Source of the DNA: Mycobacterium dioxanotrophicus | GTDB taxonomy: Bacteria; Actinomycetota; Actinomycetes; Mycobacteriales; Mycobacteriaceae | Direction: 5' to 3' | Length of the DNA: 64,000 bases | Assembly (NCBI RefSeq): GCF_002157835.1 | Contig: NZ_CP020809.1 | Span: 3,906,001 to 3,970,000 of the forward strand | In this document: piece by piece, positions 52,296 to 61,597 of the stretch | How positions within the stretch are numbered: the first letter of the stretch is position 1 | How the letters are laid out: each line of letters starts with the position of its first letter | Notes under the pieces: generated by a model | Told to the model about the DNA's origin: nothing | Seen by the model: only the letters and a program-made list of their open reading frames with translations | Databases searched by the model: none | Position numbers and translations under genes: made by a program

Positions 52296-52642
52296 TTCTT
52301 GTCCTCCTCTTCGATGGCTGCCAGCAGGGCGTCCAGCCGGCGGTAGCTGCGCTCGGCATTCAGGCGGTAGCCGTCGATCCACGCGGTCAGCCGCTCCAGG
52401 GCGGCCGCGTCGAGGTGTACGGGTCTACGCTGCGCGTCTCGGGTCCGGGTCACCAGGCCCGCCTGTTCGAGAACCTGAATGTGTTTGGACACAGCCTGTT
52501 TCGTGATGTCGAACGGCTCGGCCAATTCGTTGACGGTCGCCGGACCGCGGGACAGCCGCGCCACGATCGCCCGTCGCACCGGGTCGGCCAATGCCAGAAA
52601 GGCACGGTCCAACCTGACTTCACCATCGTCATCACTGGCCAA
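52292..52642 (-). CDS. ArsR-family winged-helix regulator
   Basis: Regulator of 116 residues. The helix-turn-helix reads LADPVRRAIVARLSRGPATVNELAEPFDITKQAVSKHIQVLE, and the wing is RTRDAQRRPVHLD. No metal-binding CVC motif is present, so it senses something other than metal. TTG 52642 is used as start; TTG 52612 is possible. Overlapping inverted repeats upstream (52657-52677) are the likely operator. Confidence 0.85.
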   Translation of the reverse strand: MASDDDGEVRLDRAFLALADPVRRAIVARLSRGPATVNELAEPFDITKQAVSKHIQVLEQAGLVTRTRDAQRRPVHLDAAALERLTAWIDGYRLNAERSYRRLDALLAAIEEEDKK

Positions 52643-52656
52643 TAATCAATCTTTCT

Positions 52657-52677
52657 GTTGATCAATCAACTGGTTGA
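52657..52677. promoter_or_regulatory. Operator candidate for the ArsR regulator
   Basis: Two overlapping inverted repeats, GTTGATCAATCAAC (52657-52670) and TCAACTGGTTGA (52666-52677), lie 15-35 bases before the regulator start in unusually AT-rich sequence. This pattern suits two dimers of an autorepressor. Confidence 0.6.
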
Positions 52678-52719
52678 CTACAAAGGTAGAAGCAGCTGTA
52701 CGACGGTGTCAAGAGGTTT

Positions 52720-54054
52720 TCAGCGCTTACGACGGACGATGGCGCGCAACTTGTCCAGCCGGGTCGTGATCTCACGCTCCACACCCCGACCGGTCGGCTG
52801 GTAATAGTCCGCCAGGACCAGATCGTCGGGCGGATACTGTTGCGGCACAACGCCGTCGGGATGGTCATGGGGATAGCGGTAACCGACGGCGTGGCCGAGC
52901 TTGGCGGCGCCGGAGTAGTGGCCGTCGCGCAGATGCGGTGGCACCGGCCCAGCCTTGCCCGCTCGGATGTCGCCCATCGCCGCGGCCAGCGCAGTCGTCA
53001 CCGCGTTGGACTTCGGTGCGGTCGCCAGATGGACGGTCGCGTGGGCGAGCGTCAACTGCGCCTCGGGCATGCCGATCAGCTGCACGGTTTGGGCGGCGGC
53101 CACCGCGATCTGCAACGCACTCGGATCGGCCATCCCGATGTCCTCGCTGGCCAGGATCATCAGCCGCCGGGCGATGAAGCGCGGATCCTCCCCCGCCACC
53201 AGCATCCGGGCCAGGTAGTGCAGCGCCGCGTCGACGTCGGAGCCACGCATCGATTTGATGAACGCACTGACCACGTCATAGTGCTGATCGCCGTCGCGGT
53301 CGTAGCGCACGGCGGCCTTGTCCAGCGACTGCTCGATGATCTCGACGGTGACCCGTTCTCCCGGCTCTGATGCCACCTCCAGCGCGGTCAGGGCACGCCG
53401 GGCATCACCTGCCGAGAGCTGCACGAGGAGATCGACCGCCTCGTCGGTGACCTCGACGGCGCCACCGAGACCCCGCGGATCGGTGATCGCGCGGCGCAGC
53501 ACGCTCTCGATGTCCTGCGGGGTCAATGGCTGCAGCTGCAGGATCAGCGAACGCGAGAGCAGCGGGGCCACCACGGAGAACGACGGGTTTTCGGTCGTCG
53601 CCGCGACCAACAGCACTACCCGGTTCTCGACTGCCGCCAGCAGCGCATCCTGCTGCGTCTTGGAGAAGCGGTGCACCTCGTCGATGAACAGGACGGTCTG
53701 GCCGCCGTGGACCGCCGAACGCCGAGCGGTGTCGATCACCGCGCGGACCTCCTTGACCCCGGCCGACAGTGCCGAGAGCGCCTCGAACCGGCGGCCGGTG
53801 GCCTGCGAGATCAGCGAGGCCAGCGTGGTCTTACCGGTACCGGGCGGCCCATAGAGGATCACCGACGCCGCGCCGGAACCCTCCACCAGCCGACGCAGCG
53901 GTGAACCGGCCCGCAGCAGATGCTGCTGCCCGACGACCTCGTCGAGGCTGGCCGGACGCATCCGCACCGCGAGCGGACCCGTGCCGGGCGGGACCAGAGC
54001 GCCGGGATCACCGGGCCCCGGGTCGCCGGGCACATCGAACAAACTGTCGGACAC
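52720..54054 (-). CDS. rarA: RarA/MgsA replication-associated recombination ATPase
   Basis: AAA+ clamp-loader-like protein of 444 residues acting at stalled forks. Walker A is GPPGTGKT (69-76) and Walker B IDEVHRF (124-130). Sensor 1 is [15 protein letters not shown], and the Arg finger lies in [10 protein letters not shown]. The C-terminal MgsA domain has [17 protein letters not shown] and [15 protein letters not shown] [11 protein letters not shown]. It corresponds to Rv2559c. GTG 54054 starts 9 bases after the DUF3097 stop. Confidence 0.95.
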   Translation of the reverse strand: MSDSLFDVPGDPGPGDPGALVPPGTGPLAVRMRPASLDEVVGQQHLLRAGSPLRRLVEGSGAASVILYGPPGTGKTTLASLISQATGRRFEALSALSAGVKEVRAVIDTARRSAVHGGQTVLFIDEVHRFSKTQQDALLAAVENRVVLLVAATTENPSFSVVAPLLSRSLILQLQPLTPQDIESVLRRAITDPRGLGGAVEVTDEAVDLLVQLSAGDARRALTALEVASEPGERVTVEIIEQSLDKAAVRYDRDGDQHYDVVSAFIKSMRGSDVDAALHYLARMLVAGEDPRFIARRLMILASEDIGMADPSALQIAVAAAQTVQLIGMPEAQLTLAHATVHLATAPKSNAVTTALAAAMGDIRAGKAGPVPPHLRDGHYSGAAKLGHAVGYRYPHDHPDGVVPQQYPPDDLVLADYYQPTGRGVEREITTRLDKLRAIVRRKR

Positions 54055-54063
54055 GTGTTCTGC

Positions 54064-54918
54064 TTACCACGCCGCGTCGTCGGGCGACTCCGGCGCGGTC
54101 ACGAAATCGATCAGCTCCTCCACCCGGCCGATCAGCGCGGGTTCCAGGTCGTTCCAGTCGCGGACCTGACCGCGGATCCGCTGCCAGGCCCGCGCGGTGT
54201 CCGCCTGGGTGGCATACGGCCAGCGCAGCGCCTGGCAGATGCCCTTCTTCCAGTCCGTGCCGCGGGGAATCTCGGGCCAGGCGGTCATTCCGAGCCGGGC
54301 CGGCTTGACGGCCTGCCAGATGTCGATGAACGGATGGCCGACGACCAGGGTGTGCTCGCCGCCGGGGCCGCGCCGCACCGCATCGGCGATGCGGGCCTCC
54401 TTCGAGCCGGTCACCAGGTGGTCGACCAGCACACCGAGCCGGCGGCCGGGCCCGGGCGCGAACTCCTCGACGATGCCTGCCAGATCGTCGACGCCGCCGA
54501 GGTACTCGACCACCACACCCTCGATGCGCAGGTCGGCGCCCCACACCTGCTCGACGAGCTCGGCGTCGTGGCGGCCTTCGACATAGATGCGACTGGCCAG
54601 CGCGACGCGGGCCTTGGCACCCGCCACCGCCACCGAACCCGATGCCGTCCTAGCCGGCGCGGCGGTCCGCTTCGGCACGGTCAGGATCACCGGCTTGCCG
54701 TCGATCAGGAATCCGGGACCCATCGGAAATGCCCGCACCTTGCCTCTGCGGTCCTCGAGTTCGACGCGGCCACCCTCGATGCGCACCACGGCACCCACAT
54801 AACCGCTCTGCGCGTCCTCGACCACCAGCCCCTTTTCCGCGGGCTGTTCGGTGGACCGGGTCAGCTTGGGGGTGTGCGGGTTTCGGGACAGGATGTCGGA
54901 ACCGTAGCGATCAGTCAC
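54064..54918 (-). CDS. DUF3097 protein with Toprim-like segment
   Basis: Actinobacterial protein of 284 residues. The N-terminal part has a small beta domain (GAVVRIEGGRVELEDRRGK). From about residue 105 it resembles a Toprim domain: ASRIYVEGRHDAELVEQVWG carries the Glu, and RRLGVLVDHLVTGSKEARIA has Asp-x-x in the metal-site position (DHL instead of DxD). The C-terminus is rich in Trp (IWQAV, AWPEIPRGTDWKKGIC, WNDLEPAL). GTG 54918 lies 7 bases after TAGGAT (54931-54926). Cotranscription with rarA suggests a DNA/RNA role, which is inference only. Confidence 0.78.
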   Translation of the reverse strand: MTDRYGSDILSRNPHTPKLTRSTEQPAEKGLVVEDAQSGYVGAVVRIEGGRVELEDRRGKVRAFPMGPGFLIDGKPVILTVPKRTAAPARTASGSVAVAGAKARVALASRIYVEGRHDAELVEQVWGADLRIEGVVVEYLGGVDDLAGIVEEFAPGPGRRLGVLVDHLVTGSKEARIADAVRRGPGGEHTLVVGHPFIDIWQAVKPARLGMTAWPEIPRGTDWKKGICQALRWPYATQADTARAWQRIRGQVRDWNDLEPALIGRVEELIDFVTAPESPDDAAW

Positions 54919-54988
54919 GCGGGCGATCCTAAAAACGTCCACGGCCGGAACGCCGTTGCGACATGCCATCGTGACCGTGCTGTTAGAC

Positions 54989-55049
54989 CGCGAGCAGACA
55001 TCGCGGTACCGGAAACGCGGTGTGTCGCGGACCTGCGTGTCTGTTCGCG
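54989..55049. repeat. Intergenic palindromic repeat, copy 2
   Basis: Arms CGCGAGCAGACA (54989-55000) and TGTCTGTTCGCG (55038-55049) pair with one G-U. On the minus strand the core GTCCGCGACACACCG matches copy 1 (10088-10103) with one change. It lies between the zinc peptidase stop and the DUF3097 start, both minus-strand. Confidence 0.7.
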
Positions 55050-55065
55050 GGGAAAGGGTGAGCGG

Positions 55066-56088
55066 CTACGCGGTGACCTCGTCGATGACGGTGTGCACGA
55101 ACCGCATCTTCTCCAGCACCGCCGGCGGCAGGACGAACGGGTACAGGTCGGCGTGGCCCATCGAGCGGTTGACCATGTTGAGCGCCCATGACAGCGGTAG
55201 CCACATCTCGATGATGGTGTCAAAACCGCTGGGGCCCAATACCCGTCGATCGAACGTCGCACCCGCGCGGGCGAATCCGAACGCCGCGGCGGTGTCCAGG
55301 GTGTCGCGGATGTGCAGATAGTGGGCGAAGGTCTCCGCCCAGTCCTCGGCGGGATGCATGGTGGCGTAGGACGATACGTAGGTGTCCTCCCAGCCCGCCG
55401 GGGCGCCGTCGGCGTAGTGCCGGTCCAACGCAGCCTGGTAGTCCGCGTCGGGGTCACCGAACAATTCGTGAAACCGCTCACCGTAGTCGGCCGAAGGGGC
55501 GATCAGCCGATAGAAGTAGTAATGCCCGATCTCGTGGCGGAAATGGCCGAGCAGGGTGCGGTACGGTTCGTCCATCGCGATGCGCAACTGCTCGCGGTGC
55601 ACGTCGTCGCCTTCCGCGAGATCGATCGTGATGACACCGTTCTGATGCCCGGTCATCACCTGCTCGGACGCGCTGGAGAGCAGATCGAACGCCAACCCGA
55701 ATTGCGGGTCCTGACTGCGGCTGACGATCGGTAACCGCAGTTCGTGCAGTTCGGCGATCAGGCGGCGCTTTGCCATCTCGGCTTCACCGAATGCCGCCAG
55801 GGCCGACGTGTCGGTGTCGGCCGGCCTCGTGCGGGTCAGCGCGCACGACGCACACAACGGGTCCCCACCGACTCGTACCAGCCAATTGCATTGAGCCACA
55901 TGCAGATTCGCACACAGCCGATACTTGTCCTCGTCCACGGCCCCGGCGTGGGCGGCTTGATCGGTGTCGGTGATCACCAGCAGCGCCATGTCCTTGAGCG
56001 AGAAGCCCAGCGCGCTGCCGCACGACAGGCACAGCGAGTTCTCGAACGCCAACCGCTGACCGCATGTCGGGCAGTTGAAGTCACGCAC
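55066..56088 (-). CDS. Zinc-ribbon and putative zinc metallopeptidase
   Basis: Protein of 340 residues. An N-terminal zinc ribbon (NCPTCGQRLAFENSLCLSCG) is followed by a second Cys cluster (CANLHVAQCNW, then CASCALTR). The peptidase part has an HExxH motif in RHEIGHYYFY and downstream acidic/aromatic blocks (MHPAEDWAETFAHYLHIRDTL) that could give the third ligand. It has no signal peptide, so it is cytoplasmic. GTG 56088 overlaps the transglutaminase gene by 8 bases. It belongs to a conserved but uncharacterised three-gene set; substrates are unknown. Confidence 0.85.
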   Translation of the reverse strand: MRDFNCPTCGQRLAFENSLCLSCGSALGFSLKDMALLVITDTDQAAHAGAVDEDKYRLCANLHVAQCNWLVRVGGDPLCASCALTRTRPADTDTSALAAFGEAEMAKRRLIAELHELRLPIVSRSQDPQFGLAFDLLSSASEQVMTGHQNGVITIDLAEGDDVHREQLRIAMDEPYRTLLGHFRHEIGHYYFYRLIAPSADYGERFHELFGDPDADYQAALDRHYADGAPAGWEDTYVSSYATMHPAEDWAETFAHYLHIRDTLDTAAAFGFARAGATFDRRVLGPSGFDTIIEMWLPLSWALNMVNRSMGHADLYPFVLPPAVLEKMRFVHTVIDEVTA

Positions 56089-56995
56089 TGAGCACACCTC
56101 CCGCGTACGGTGCCACATCCACCGAAACCTCGATCGTGCTGCTGTCCGAATCGGTGTAGATGATGCCGCGCAGCGGCGGCACGTCGGCGTAGTCGCGCCC
56201 GAAAGCCGCGACGATATACCGTTCGTCGACCATCTGGTCGTTGGTGGGATCCAGGCCCAGCCAGACGTTCTGCGGGGTCCATACCGAGGCCCAGGCATGT
56301 GTGGCGTCGACGCCTATCATGCGGTCCTTGCCGGGCGGTGGGTCTGTCGCCAGGTATCCGGAGACGTAGCTGGCGGCCAGCCCGTTGGCCCGCAGGCATG
56401 CGATGGCCAGCCGCGCGAAATCCTGGCAGACGCCTTCGCGGGCCCGGAGCACCTGGGCGACCTGGGTGGACACCGTGGTGGACCCGGATCGATAGGTGAA
56501 GTCGGCGAAGATCCGCGAGTTGAGATCGCGCAGCACATCGATCAGCGCCCGACCCGGAACGAAACTCGGTGCGGCATAATCGCGTACCGCATCGGTGATC
56601 TCCGACGGCTGCAGGTCCATGGTGAACTCGGTGGCCAGCGCGCCGTCGCCGCCGACCGGCCGGGCGATCTCCCAGGGCGCCCGTGCCGAACCGGCGGTGT
56701 AACGCTCCGGAGCGGGCGGCTGCACCTCCACCACCGACCGCGCGGTGATGCTCAGTGTGCGGTGTGGCTGCAGGACATGGAAGTAGGAACTGATGTTGCC
56801 GTAGGCGTCGCGGCCGGTCGAGCTGTCGGCGGCGTCAGGTTCGATCAGCAGCTCGTGGTAAAGCCTGCGCTGCCCGGGCAATTCGCGCGGCGTGAGGAAG
56901 GCGCGACCGTAGGAGCTGGTGACGTCGTCGGAGTAGCGGTAGACGGTGCGATGGGTGATGTCGTAGCGACGGCTCGCAGCATCGGGTCCGGTCAT
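56081..56995 (-). CDS. Transglutaminase-like cysteine protease-fold protein
   Basis: Protein of 304 residues. An N-terminal beta domain (YDITHRTVYRYSDDVTSSYGRAF) precedes the transglutaminase core. The catalytic Cys lies in REGVCQDFARLAIACLRANG, the His in VDATHAWASVWTP and the Asp in WLGLDPTND. Such proteins are encoded with ATP-grasp/alpha-E ligases and are predicted to cut or transfer isopeptide bonds. ATG 56995 overlaps the ligase stop as ATGA. Confidence 0.92.
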   Translation of the reverse strand: MTGPDAASRRYDITHRTVYRYSDDVTSSYGRAFLTPRELPGQRRLYHELLIEPDAADSSTGRDAYGNISSYFHVLQPHRTLSITARSVVEVQPPAPERYTAGSARAPWEIARPVGGDGALATEFTMDLQPSEITDAVRDYAAPSFVPGRALIDVLRDLNSRIFADFTYRSGSTTVSTQVAQVLRAREGVCQDFARLAIACLRANGLAASYVSGYLATDPPPGKDRMIGVDATHAWASVWTPQNVWLGLDPTNDQMVDERYIVAAFGRDYADVPPLRGIIYTDSDSSTIEVSVDVAPYAGGVLSA

Positions 56996-59673
56996 GACGG
57001 CACCAAACGTCTTTCGTCGGGCCCCCACAACGGCTGCATACCGCCGGGCAGCGAGAGGTGCGCGGCGGTGATGACGCCCGAGAGGTCGCGCAGATCGCTG
57101 TGCATCTTGTCGAGCAGTTCAGCGAGTTCGGACCGCACGCCGTCGGCTGTTGCGATCGCCAGGTCCGCCGGATCGATTCGGCGCAGGCGGACGGCGATCT
57201 CATCGACGAGCCGCTCGGATCGTGACGAACCCGATGCTCCCGGAAGGGTTTTGAGGTCAGTACGCAGCCGGTCCAACTGATACACCAGCGAACGCGGGTT
57301 CTGCGGGTCGAACAGCATGAGCTCGGCCAGTGCCGCGACGCTGACGACTCCGGGGTTGCGCCGCCGGTAGATCACCGACGATTCGCAGGCCACCAGGGTG
57401 GACTCCATCACCGTGCGTTCGGCCGCCGGGCTGCGCACCTCTGTCAGGGTGGCACAGAGCAGCGCCGTCAGGCCCAGGCCGCGTTCGATGCGCTTGCCGA
57501 CATCCATCAGGCTCCAGCCGATGTCCTGCACCATGGATTCGGCCGCCACGCCCGACAGCGCGAGCATGCCCGACAACGTTCGGCTGTGCGCCGTCGCCAG
57601 GTAGGTCTCGCCGGCGGTCTGCGAATCCGGCGGAGATGCCGAGGCACGCAACACTGCCCGTTCCACGGCGGCCAGGACCATCCAGGTGTCGTTGGACATC
57701 TGGTCGCGCACCGAGCGGGCGGCCAACCCCAACCGTTCCACCGATTGCGCCAGCGAACCGGGCCGGTGCCGGTCGGCGGTGACCGCCCACAGCGTGGTCG
57801 GCGCGACGGCGATGGTCTCGTGATCATCCCTGTCGGCTTCGGCGTCGGCACCGGTGATGGCATCGACGGCCGCGAGTAACACAGGCACGCACTGACTTTC
57901 CGGGGTGTCCTGCCGGTAGCGGTATTCGTGGTACCGCTCGCGGGTGACGGTGAGCAGGCGCGCCATCTGTTCGGCACGTTCGGCGTAGCGACCCATCCAG
58001 AACAGATCGGACAGCACGCGCGGCGAGCTGACGGCCTCGGTTCGGCTCGACGTCATCGTCGGAACGACAAGCTCGACGGGTGCCGTTGGGATCTTCTCTG
58101 CCGTCACCCGTGTCGGAGACCGCACCCAGATATCCTTGGCTGCAACGGTATTCATCCGGTACGCGGCGGCGCCGGGGGCGACCAGATACCCCAGCCCACC
58201 GATCATCGGTGCGTAACCACTGCGCTGCGCGACGGTGAACAGCCGCATCCCCACATTGCTCGCCGACAACCCGCTCGACCGGTAATCGCTCGGCGCCGAC
58301 GAGAACTGCGGTAGCTCCTGCCCGATCCAACGCCACGGCGCGGCTTCGATGCGGGCGGCCAGGGTGTCACGCTGAGCGATCGACAGCGTAGGCCCGACGA
58401 TCGACTCGACGCCGTCGGCAGAGCGAATCAGCAACGACGCCAACTTGGTGAGCAGTTGCGAGCGCTCCACGTCGATACCGCCCCAGTACACGGGCGCGGT
58501 CTGCAGCTGCGGGGTCTCGTCGAGCAGCAACTGGGCCAGCTGAGGCAGAAACCGCAGCAGCCCAGGGCTTTCCAGCACACCGCTGCCCAGACTGTTCACC
58601 ACGCTCACCGCGCCGCGCCGCAACACCTCGACCAGCCCCACCACGCCCAGGCGCGAATCGGGCCGCAGATCAAGCGGGTCCACGTAATCGGCGTCGATGC
58701 GGCGCAACACGACATCCACCCGTTTGAGGGTGCCGAGCGACCGCATCCACAGCTTGCCCTCACGCACCACCAGATCGGCGCTCTCCACGAGGGGAAAACC
58801 CAGCACCCCCGCCAGATACGCCTGATCGAAGGCCGTCTCGGAATGGATGCCGGGGCTGAGCACCACGACCACCGGCTCTTCGGCCGCCTCGGGTGCGACG
58901 TCGATCAGGGCCAGGCGTAGCGCCTGCGCCCAGGGCGAGGCCGGTCGCGGGCCGATGCGCTCATAGAGCTCAGGGACGGCATGGGCGATCACCCGCCGAT
59001 CGGCCAGCGCATAGCCCGCACCCGACGGCGCCTGCGTCCAGTCGGCGTTGACCAGAAATGAGCCGTCGCCGCTGCGGCTGACATCGCAGCCGTGCAGGAA
59101 CAGCTGGTGCCGACCCGGCACCTCGATGCCGCGCGCGACGCGCACATAACCGGGATGGGCGAACAGCAGCTGAGCGGGCAGCGTGCCGCTGGTGATCGAC
59201 CGCCGGGGTCCGTAAAGATCGGCGAGCACCGCGTCGAGCAGCCGGGACCGCTGCACCAGACCCGATTCCAGTGTGTCCCAGTCGGCCGACGAGATCACCA
59301 GCGGCAGCGCGTCCAGATGCCAAGGGCCGGGCAACGTCGTGCCGTCCGGGTCGGTGACCACCTCGCCGTGCCGATCCACCTGGATGTAGGTGATGCCGTC
59401 GTTGTCCACCAGGCCACGCACCACGCCGCGCAACCGGTCGAGCCCGTTGCGGCCCCGCTCGCCGACACAGTCCGCGACCTCCCGCCAGGCCGGGCGGACA
59501 TTGCCCGCGGCGTCGAGGAACTCGTCGTAGCCGGTGGCAGCCCGGGCTCCGCGCACCTCGAACAGCGCCTGCTGAGCGCGGGTGCGGCGATAACTCGCGA
59601 GCACACCGTCGACATCGGTGCTCACGCCACCGGCAGCGGCGTCCGGCGAGCCGTTTGCGCGAAGAACCATCAC
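56992..59673 (-). CDS. Circularly permuted ATP-grasp ligase fused to alpha-E domain
   Basis: Protein of 893 residues resembling M. tuberculosis Rv2567. The ATP-grasp part (about 1-510) has FLVNADWTQAPSGAGYALADRR, VVVLSPGIHSETAFDQAYLAG, RRIDADYVDPLDLRPDSRLG and SVVNSLGSGVLESPGLLRFL. The alpha-E part (about 560-860) begins VLSDLFWMGRYAERAEQMAR and contains LVYQLDRLRTDL. These ligases are predicted to join carboxyl and amino groups of small peptides. GTG 59673 is chosen because TACCGT lies 6 bases upstream (59685-59680); ATG 59670 is next to it. Confidence 0.92.
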   Translation of the reverse strand: MMVLRANGSPDAAAGGVSTDVDGVLASYRRTRAQQALFEVRGARAATGYDEFLDAAGNVRPAWREVADCVGERGRNGLDRLRGVVRGLVDNDGITYIQVDRHGEVVTDPDGTTLPGPWHLDALPLVISSADWDTLESGLVQRSRLLDAVLADLYGPRRSITSGTLPAQLLFAHPGYVRVARGIEVPGRHQLFLHGCDVSRSGDGSFLVNADWTQAPSGAGYALADRRVIAHAVPELYERIGPRPASPWAQALRLALIDVAPEAAEEPVVVVLSPGIHSETAFDQAYLAGVLGFPLVESADLVVREGKLWMRSLGTLKRVDVVLRRIDADYVDPLDLRPDSRLGVVGLVEVLRRGAVSVVNSLGSGVLESPGLLRFLPQLAQLLLDETPQLQTAPVYWGGIDVERSQLLTKLASLLIRSADGVESIVGPTLSIAQRDTLAARIEAAPWRWIGQELPQFSSAPSDYRSSGLSASNVGMRLFTVAQRSGYAPMIGGLGYLVAPGAAAYRMNTVAAKDIWVRSPTRVTAEKIPTAPVELVVPTMTSSRTEAVSSPRVLSDLFWMGRYAERAEQMARLLTVTRERYHEYRYRQDTPESQCVPVLLAAVDAITGADAEADRDDHETIAVAPTTLWAVTADRHRPGSLAQSVERLGLAARSVRDQMSNDTWMVLAAVERAVLRASASPPDSQTAGETYLATAHSRTLSGMLALSGVAAESMVQDIGWSLMDVGKRIERGLGLTALLCATLTEVRSPAAERTVMESTLVACESSVIYRRRNPGVVSVAALAELMLFDPQNPRSLVYQLDRLRTDLKTLPGASGSSRSERLVDEIAVRLRRIDPADLAIATADGVRSELAELLDKMHSDLRDLSGVITAAHLSLPGGMQPLWGPDERRLVPS

Positions 59674-59679
59674 TGCAGA

Positions 59680-59685
59680 ACGGTA
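59680..59685 (-). promoter_or_regulatory. -10 hexamer TACCGT, leaderless promoter of the ligase operon
   Basis: TACCGT, 6 bases before GTG 59673, should start the ligase-transglutaminase-peptidase mRNA on that codon. Confidence 0.5.
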
Positions 59686-59881
59686 CGCAACCGCCACCCG
59701 TCCGGCTGCCCGGCGCGCCCACATCGGCTCGCCGGCCGCCCGCCTCGGATGTCGAAGACGTGACCTCCCGGCCCTGGTCACCGCGTCGGACGAGCCGCCC
59801 GGAGCATGCCGCACGGGCCGCACCCAGCGCGCGCTGGTTCAATCAGCAGGAGATAGCTGACGAAAGGATGGGCCCGCCCGC

Positions 59882-60646
59882 ATGTGGAGCACGGTGCTGG
59901 TGATGGCTCTCGTGGCCGCAACCGACCCGTTGCGCATCGGGGTGATCGCGTACATGGTGTCGCGCGCGCGGCCCGTCAAGTTGTTGCTGCCGTTCTTCCT
60001 CGCCGGCTTCACCTCCAACGTGGCCGTCGCCGTGGCGGTGGTATTCGTGTTCCGGGAGAGCGCGCTCGGTGACCGCACCGTGCACCCCGGAATCGAGATC
60101 ACGATCGGCGTGCTGGCGGGCCTCATCGCGGTGTTGTCGGCCACCGGCCTGCTGGAGCGGCTGTTCCACCGGGTCCGCAACAAGCGCGTGGCGGTGCCCG
60201 CCGGCGTCGGCGACCATCCGGGTGATCCGACGACGGATTCCTCGCCCACCGAGCCGGTGGAACCGCCGACACTGGACTCCCTGCCGGTGATCTCCAAACT
60301 GCCCGAAAGCATCAAGGCCGCGCTGCGCGGCGAGGCCGCATGGGCGGCGGGACTGCTTGGCTTGAGCAACGGCATTCCCTCGCCGTACTACCTGGGCGCC
60401 ATCGCGGCGGTACTCACCTCGGGTACCGCGGTCGGCCAGCAATTGAGCGCGCTGGTGACCTTCAACCTGGTGGCCTTCTCCGGGGCGCTGATTCCGATCC
60501 TGAGTTTCTGGATCGCGCCTGACGCCACCCGCTCGGGCGTCGAGCGGCTGTACGCCTGGATGAAGTCCCATCACCGGCTGGTGGTCGCGATGATCGCCGG
60601 TGCGGTCGGCGTGTTCTTCGTCGGCTTGGGTATCAGCCACTTGTGA
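59882..60646 (+). CDS. GAP-family membrane protein (LysE-like)
   Basis: Membrane protein of 254 residues with about six helices and a hydrophilic middle loop (VGDHPGDPTTDSSPTEPVEPP). GAP-type features: VLVMALVAATDPLRIGVIAYMVSRARPV at the N-terminus, GLLGLSNGIPSPYYLGAIAAVL and LVTFNLVAFSGALIPIL. The first mycobacterial Gap was linked to glycopeptidolipid transport; several paralogues exist and this one's cargo is unknown. No strong ribosome-binding site is seen close to the ATG. Confidence 0.85.
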   Translation: MWSTVLVMALVAATDPLRIGVIAYMVSRARPVKLLLPFFLAGFTSNVAVAVAVVFVFRESALGDRTVHPGIEITIGVLAGLIAVLSATGLLERLFHRVRNKRVAVPAGVGDHPGDPTTDSSPTEPVEPPTLDSLPVISKLPESIKAALRGEAAWAAGLLGLSNGIPSPYYLGAIAAVLTSGTAVGQQLSALVTFNLVAFSGALIPILSFWIAPDATRSGVERLYAWMKSHHRLVVAMIAGAVGVFFVGLGISHL

Positions 60647-61591
60647 TCAGACGCCGGCGGAACGCCGCCCGCCGGACTCTTTCGCCGTCTGCAGCCTGCG
60701 GTACACCGCGAGCACCAGCACGCCGGCGATCGTGATCCCGACGAGGTTGACGGCAAGTTGCGCGACCGACTGAGCAGCGATGTCCCAGTCCCCCATCGTG
60801 GCCGCCACCACCGCGAAGCCGGCCGCGGGCACGGTCGTGACCGAGATGAAGACACCCACCAACGCCGCTGATTTGGCCGATACCAATGACAGCATTCCCG
60901 CCGCACCGGCAAGCAGCGCCACGACGAACGAGAACGGCCCGACCTGGAAGATGAAATCGACCCCGTGCAGCTCGCGCGTGCTGGTCAGTTCCACCCAGCC
61001 CAAGGCCTCGAACCCCAACGTGGCGCCTGCGGTGACGGCCATCGCCACCGGAAAGCCGATGAGCAGTGCTGCGGACGCCCGCCGCGCCAACGACATGCGA
61101 CGGCGCACCAGGGCGACGGCCAAGGCGGCGAGGGGGCCGAATTCGGGCCCGACGACCATCGCCCCGACGACGGTGACCGGCGAGTCGGTGAGGACGCCGA
61201 CGGCGGCGAGCAGGCACGCGATGCACAGAAACAGCAGGAACGTGACGTTCAACTGGGATTCGTCGCGGGTACGTGCCACGAGCTCGTCCCAGACCACCGC
61301 ATCGGCGGCGTCGCCGTCAGCGGCATCCTCGGCGTGGTAGGCCGCACTGGACAACACCGTGTCGAGCACTTCGAGCGTGATCGCGCCGAGATTCTGCACG
61401 TCGAGCGACTTGAGCCGCTCCACAACGTCATTGGCGGCTTCGCGGGCGATGTCGGCAGTGATCTCGTCACCGGCCGGCTCCACGGCCGCGTTGGGATGCA
61501 GCACGATGTGGGTGACACCGGGCTCTCGCTGCAGGACGTTGAGGATCGGATTGCGCAGTTCGGCAGGAGCGATCACGCGGAGGTGCAACAC
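60647..61591 (-). CDS. DUF389 membrane protein
   Basis: Protein of 314 residues. A cytoplasmic N-terminal domain of about 110 residues (MLHLRVIAPAELRNPILNVL) is followed by six membrane segments beginning NVTFLLFLCIACLLAAVGVL. The family signature is SPVTVVGAMVVGPEFGPLAALAVAL. The function of DUF389 is unknown. GTG 61591 lies 6 bases after TACTCT, sharing a divergent promoter with the YjbR gene. It converges on the GAP gene, with the two stop codons adjacent. Confidence 0.88.
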   Translation of the reverse strand: MLHLRVIAPAELRNPILNVLQREPGVTHIVLHPNAAVEPAGDEITADIAREAANDVVERLKSLDVQNLGAITLEVLDTVLSSAAYHAEDAADGDAADAVVWDELVARTRDESQLNVTFLLFLCIACLLAAVGVLTDSPVTVVGAMVVGPEFGPLAALAVALVRRRMSLARRASAALLIGFPVAMAVTAGATLGFEALGWVELTSTRELHGVDFIFQVGPFSFVVALLAGAAGMLSLVSAKSAALVGVFISVTTVPAAGFAVVAATMGDWDIAAQSVAQLAVNLVGITIAGVLVLAVYRRLQTAKESGGRRSAGV

Positions 61592-61597
61592 GGCCCG

